This document shows, one piece after another, positions 14,962 through 15,340 of a DNA stretch of 15,340 nucleotides. Below the pieces are notes generated by a model. That model saw only the letters and a list, made by a program, of their open reading frames with translations, ran no database searches and was not told the DNA's origin. Where the stretch lies: contig JAICIG010000167.1 in NCBI GenBank assembly GCA_025924495.1, positions 1-15,340 on the forward strand, in the 5' to 3' direction. Origin of the DNA: Pirellulales bacterium. Lineage in GTDB: Bacteria; Planctomycetota; Planctomycetia; Pirellulales; JAICIG01. Position 1 is the stretch's first letter. The number at the start of each line of letters is the position of its first letter. A program made the position numbers and the translations under genes.

Positions 14962-15323
<362 letters not shown>

Positions 15324-15340
15324 CTAGGGCCAATTTGCGG

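Overview
The window is GC-rich and densely coding, and it fits a planctomycete of the Pirellula type. The evidence is a very large secreted SdrD/Cna-B-like repeat protein whose N-terminus carries the basic head plus 'EERQLMAAD' motif typical of exported planctomycetal giants, a secreted WD40 protein, a zinc-ribbon protein with a proline-rich linker and four membrane helices, and an Ala/Pro-rich TPR lipoprotein beside a Wza-like exporter. The lineage is inferred from protein style; no rRNA is present to confirm it.

Layout. Positions 1-2665 (minus) hold the 5' 888 codons of a surface protein with one canonical SdrD-like repeat followed by five repeats of exactly 333 bp; it runs off the left edge. 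Upstream on the same strand is a seven-bladed secreted WD40 protein (2756-3805), then a 370-bp stretch with no convincing gene, then a 93-aa hypothetical protein (4176-4457). From a divergent promoter region, a Tat-exported sulfite-oxidase-family molybdoenzyme (4776-6062) and an FAH-family hydrolase (6114-7070) read rightward, followed by the zinc-ribbon/four-helix membrane protein (7259-8392). Converging on it is a minus-strand pair: a TPR lipoprotein (9849-11504) and a Wza-like polysaccharide export protein (8449-9816). Further right on the minus strand are an MBL-fold/beta-CASP exonuclease with a TTG start (11754-12749) and a xylose-isomerase-like TIM-barrel protein (12925-13821), separated by a strong hairpin. 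The right end reads rightward: uppP (14048-14863) and a complete one-piece tmRNA gene, ssrA (14962-15323), whose tag I read as AEDTYALAA.

How the genes relate. Much of the window concerns the cell envelope: the repeat protein and WD40 protein (surface or periplasm), the TPR lipoprotein with the Wza-like exporter (export of a surface polysaccharide), and UppP (recycling of undecaprenyl carrier lipid). The molybdoenzyme/FAH pair may be one transcription unit, but the two proteins act in different compartments and no pathway joins them clearly. I saw no defence system, phage, insertion sequence, CRISPR array or tRNA. The least explained items are the exact-period cysteine-paired repeats, the perfect inverted repeat over the apparent ssrA -10 box, and a TIM-barrel protein that seems to have lost a usual metal-site glutamate.
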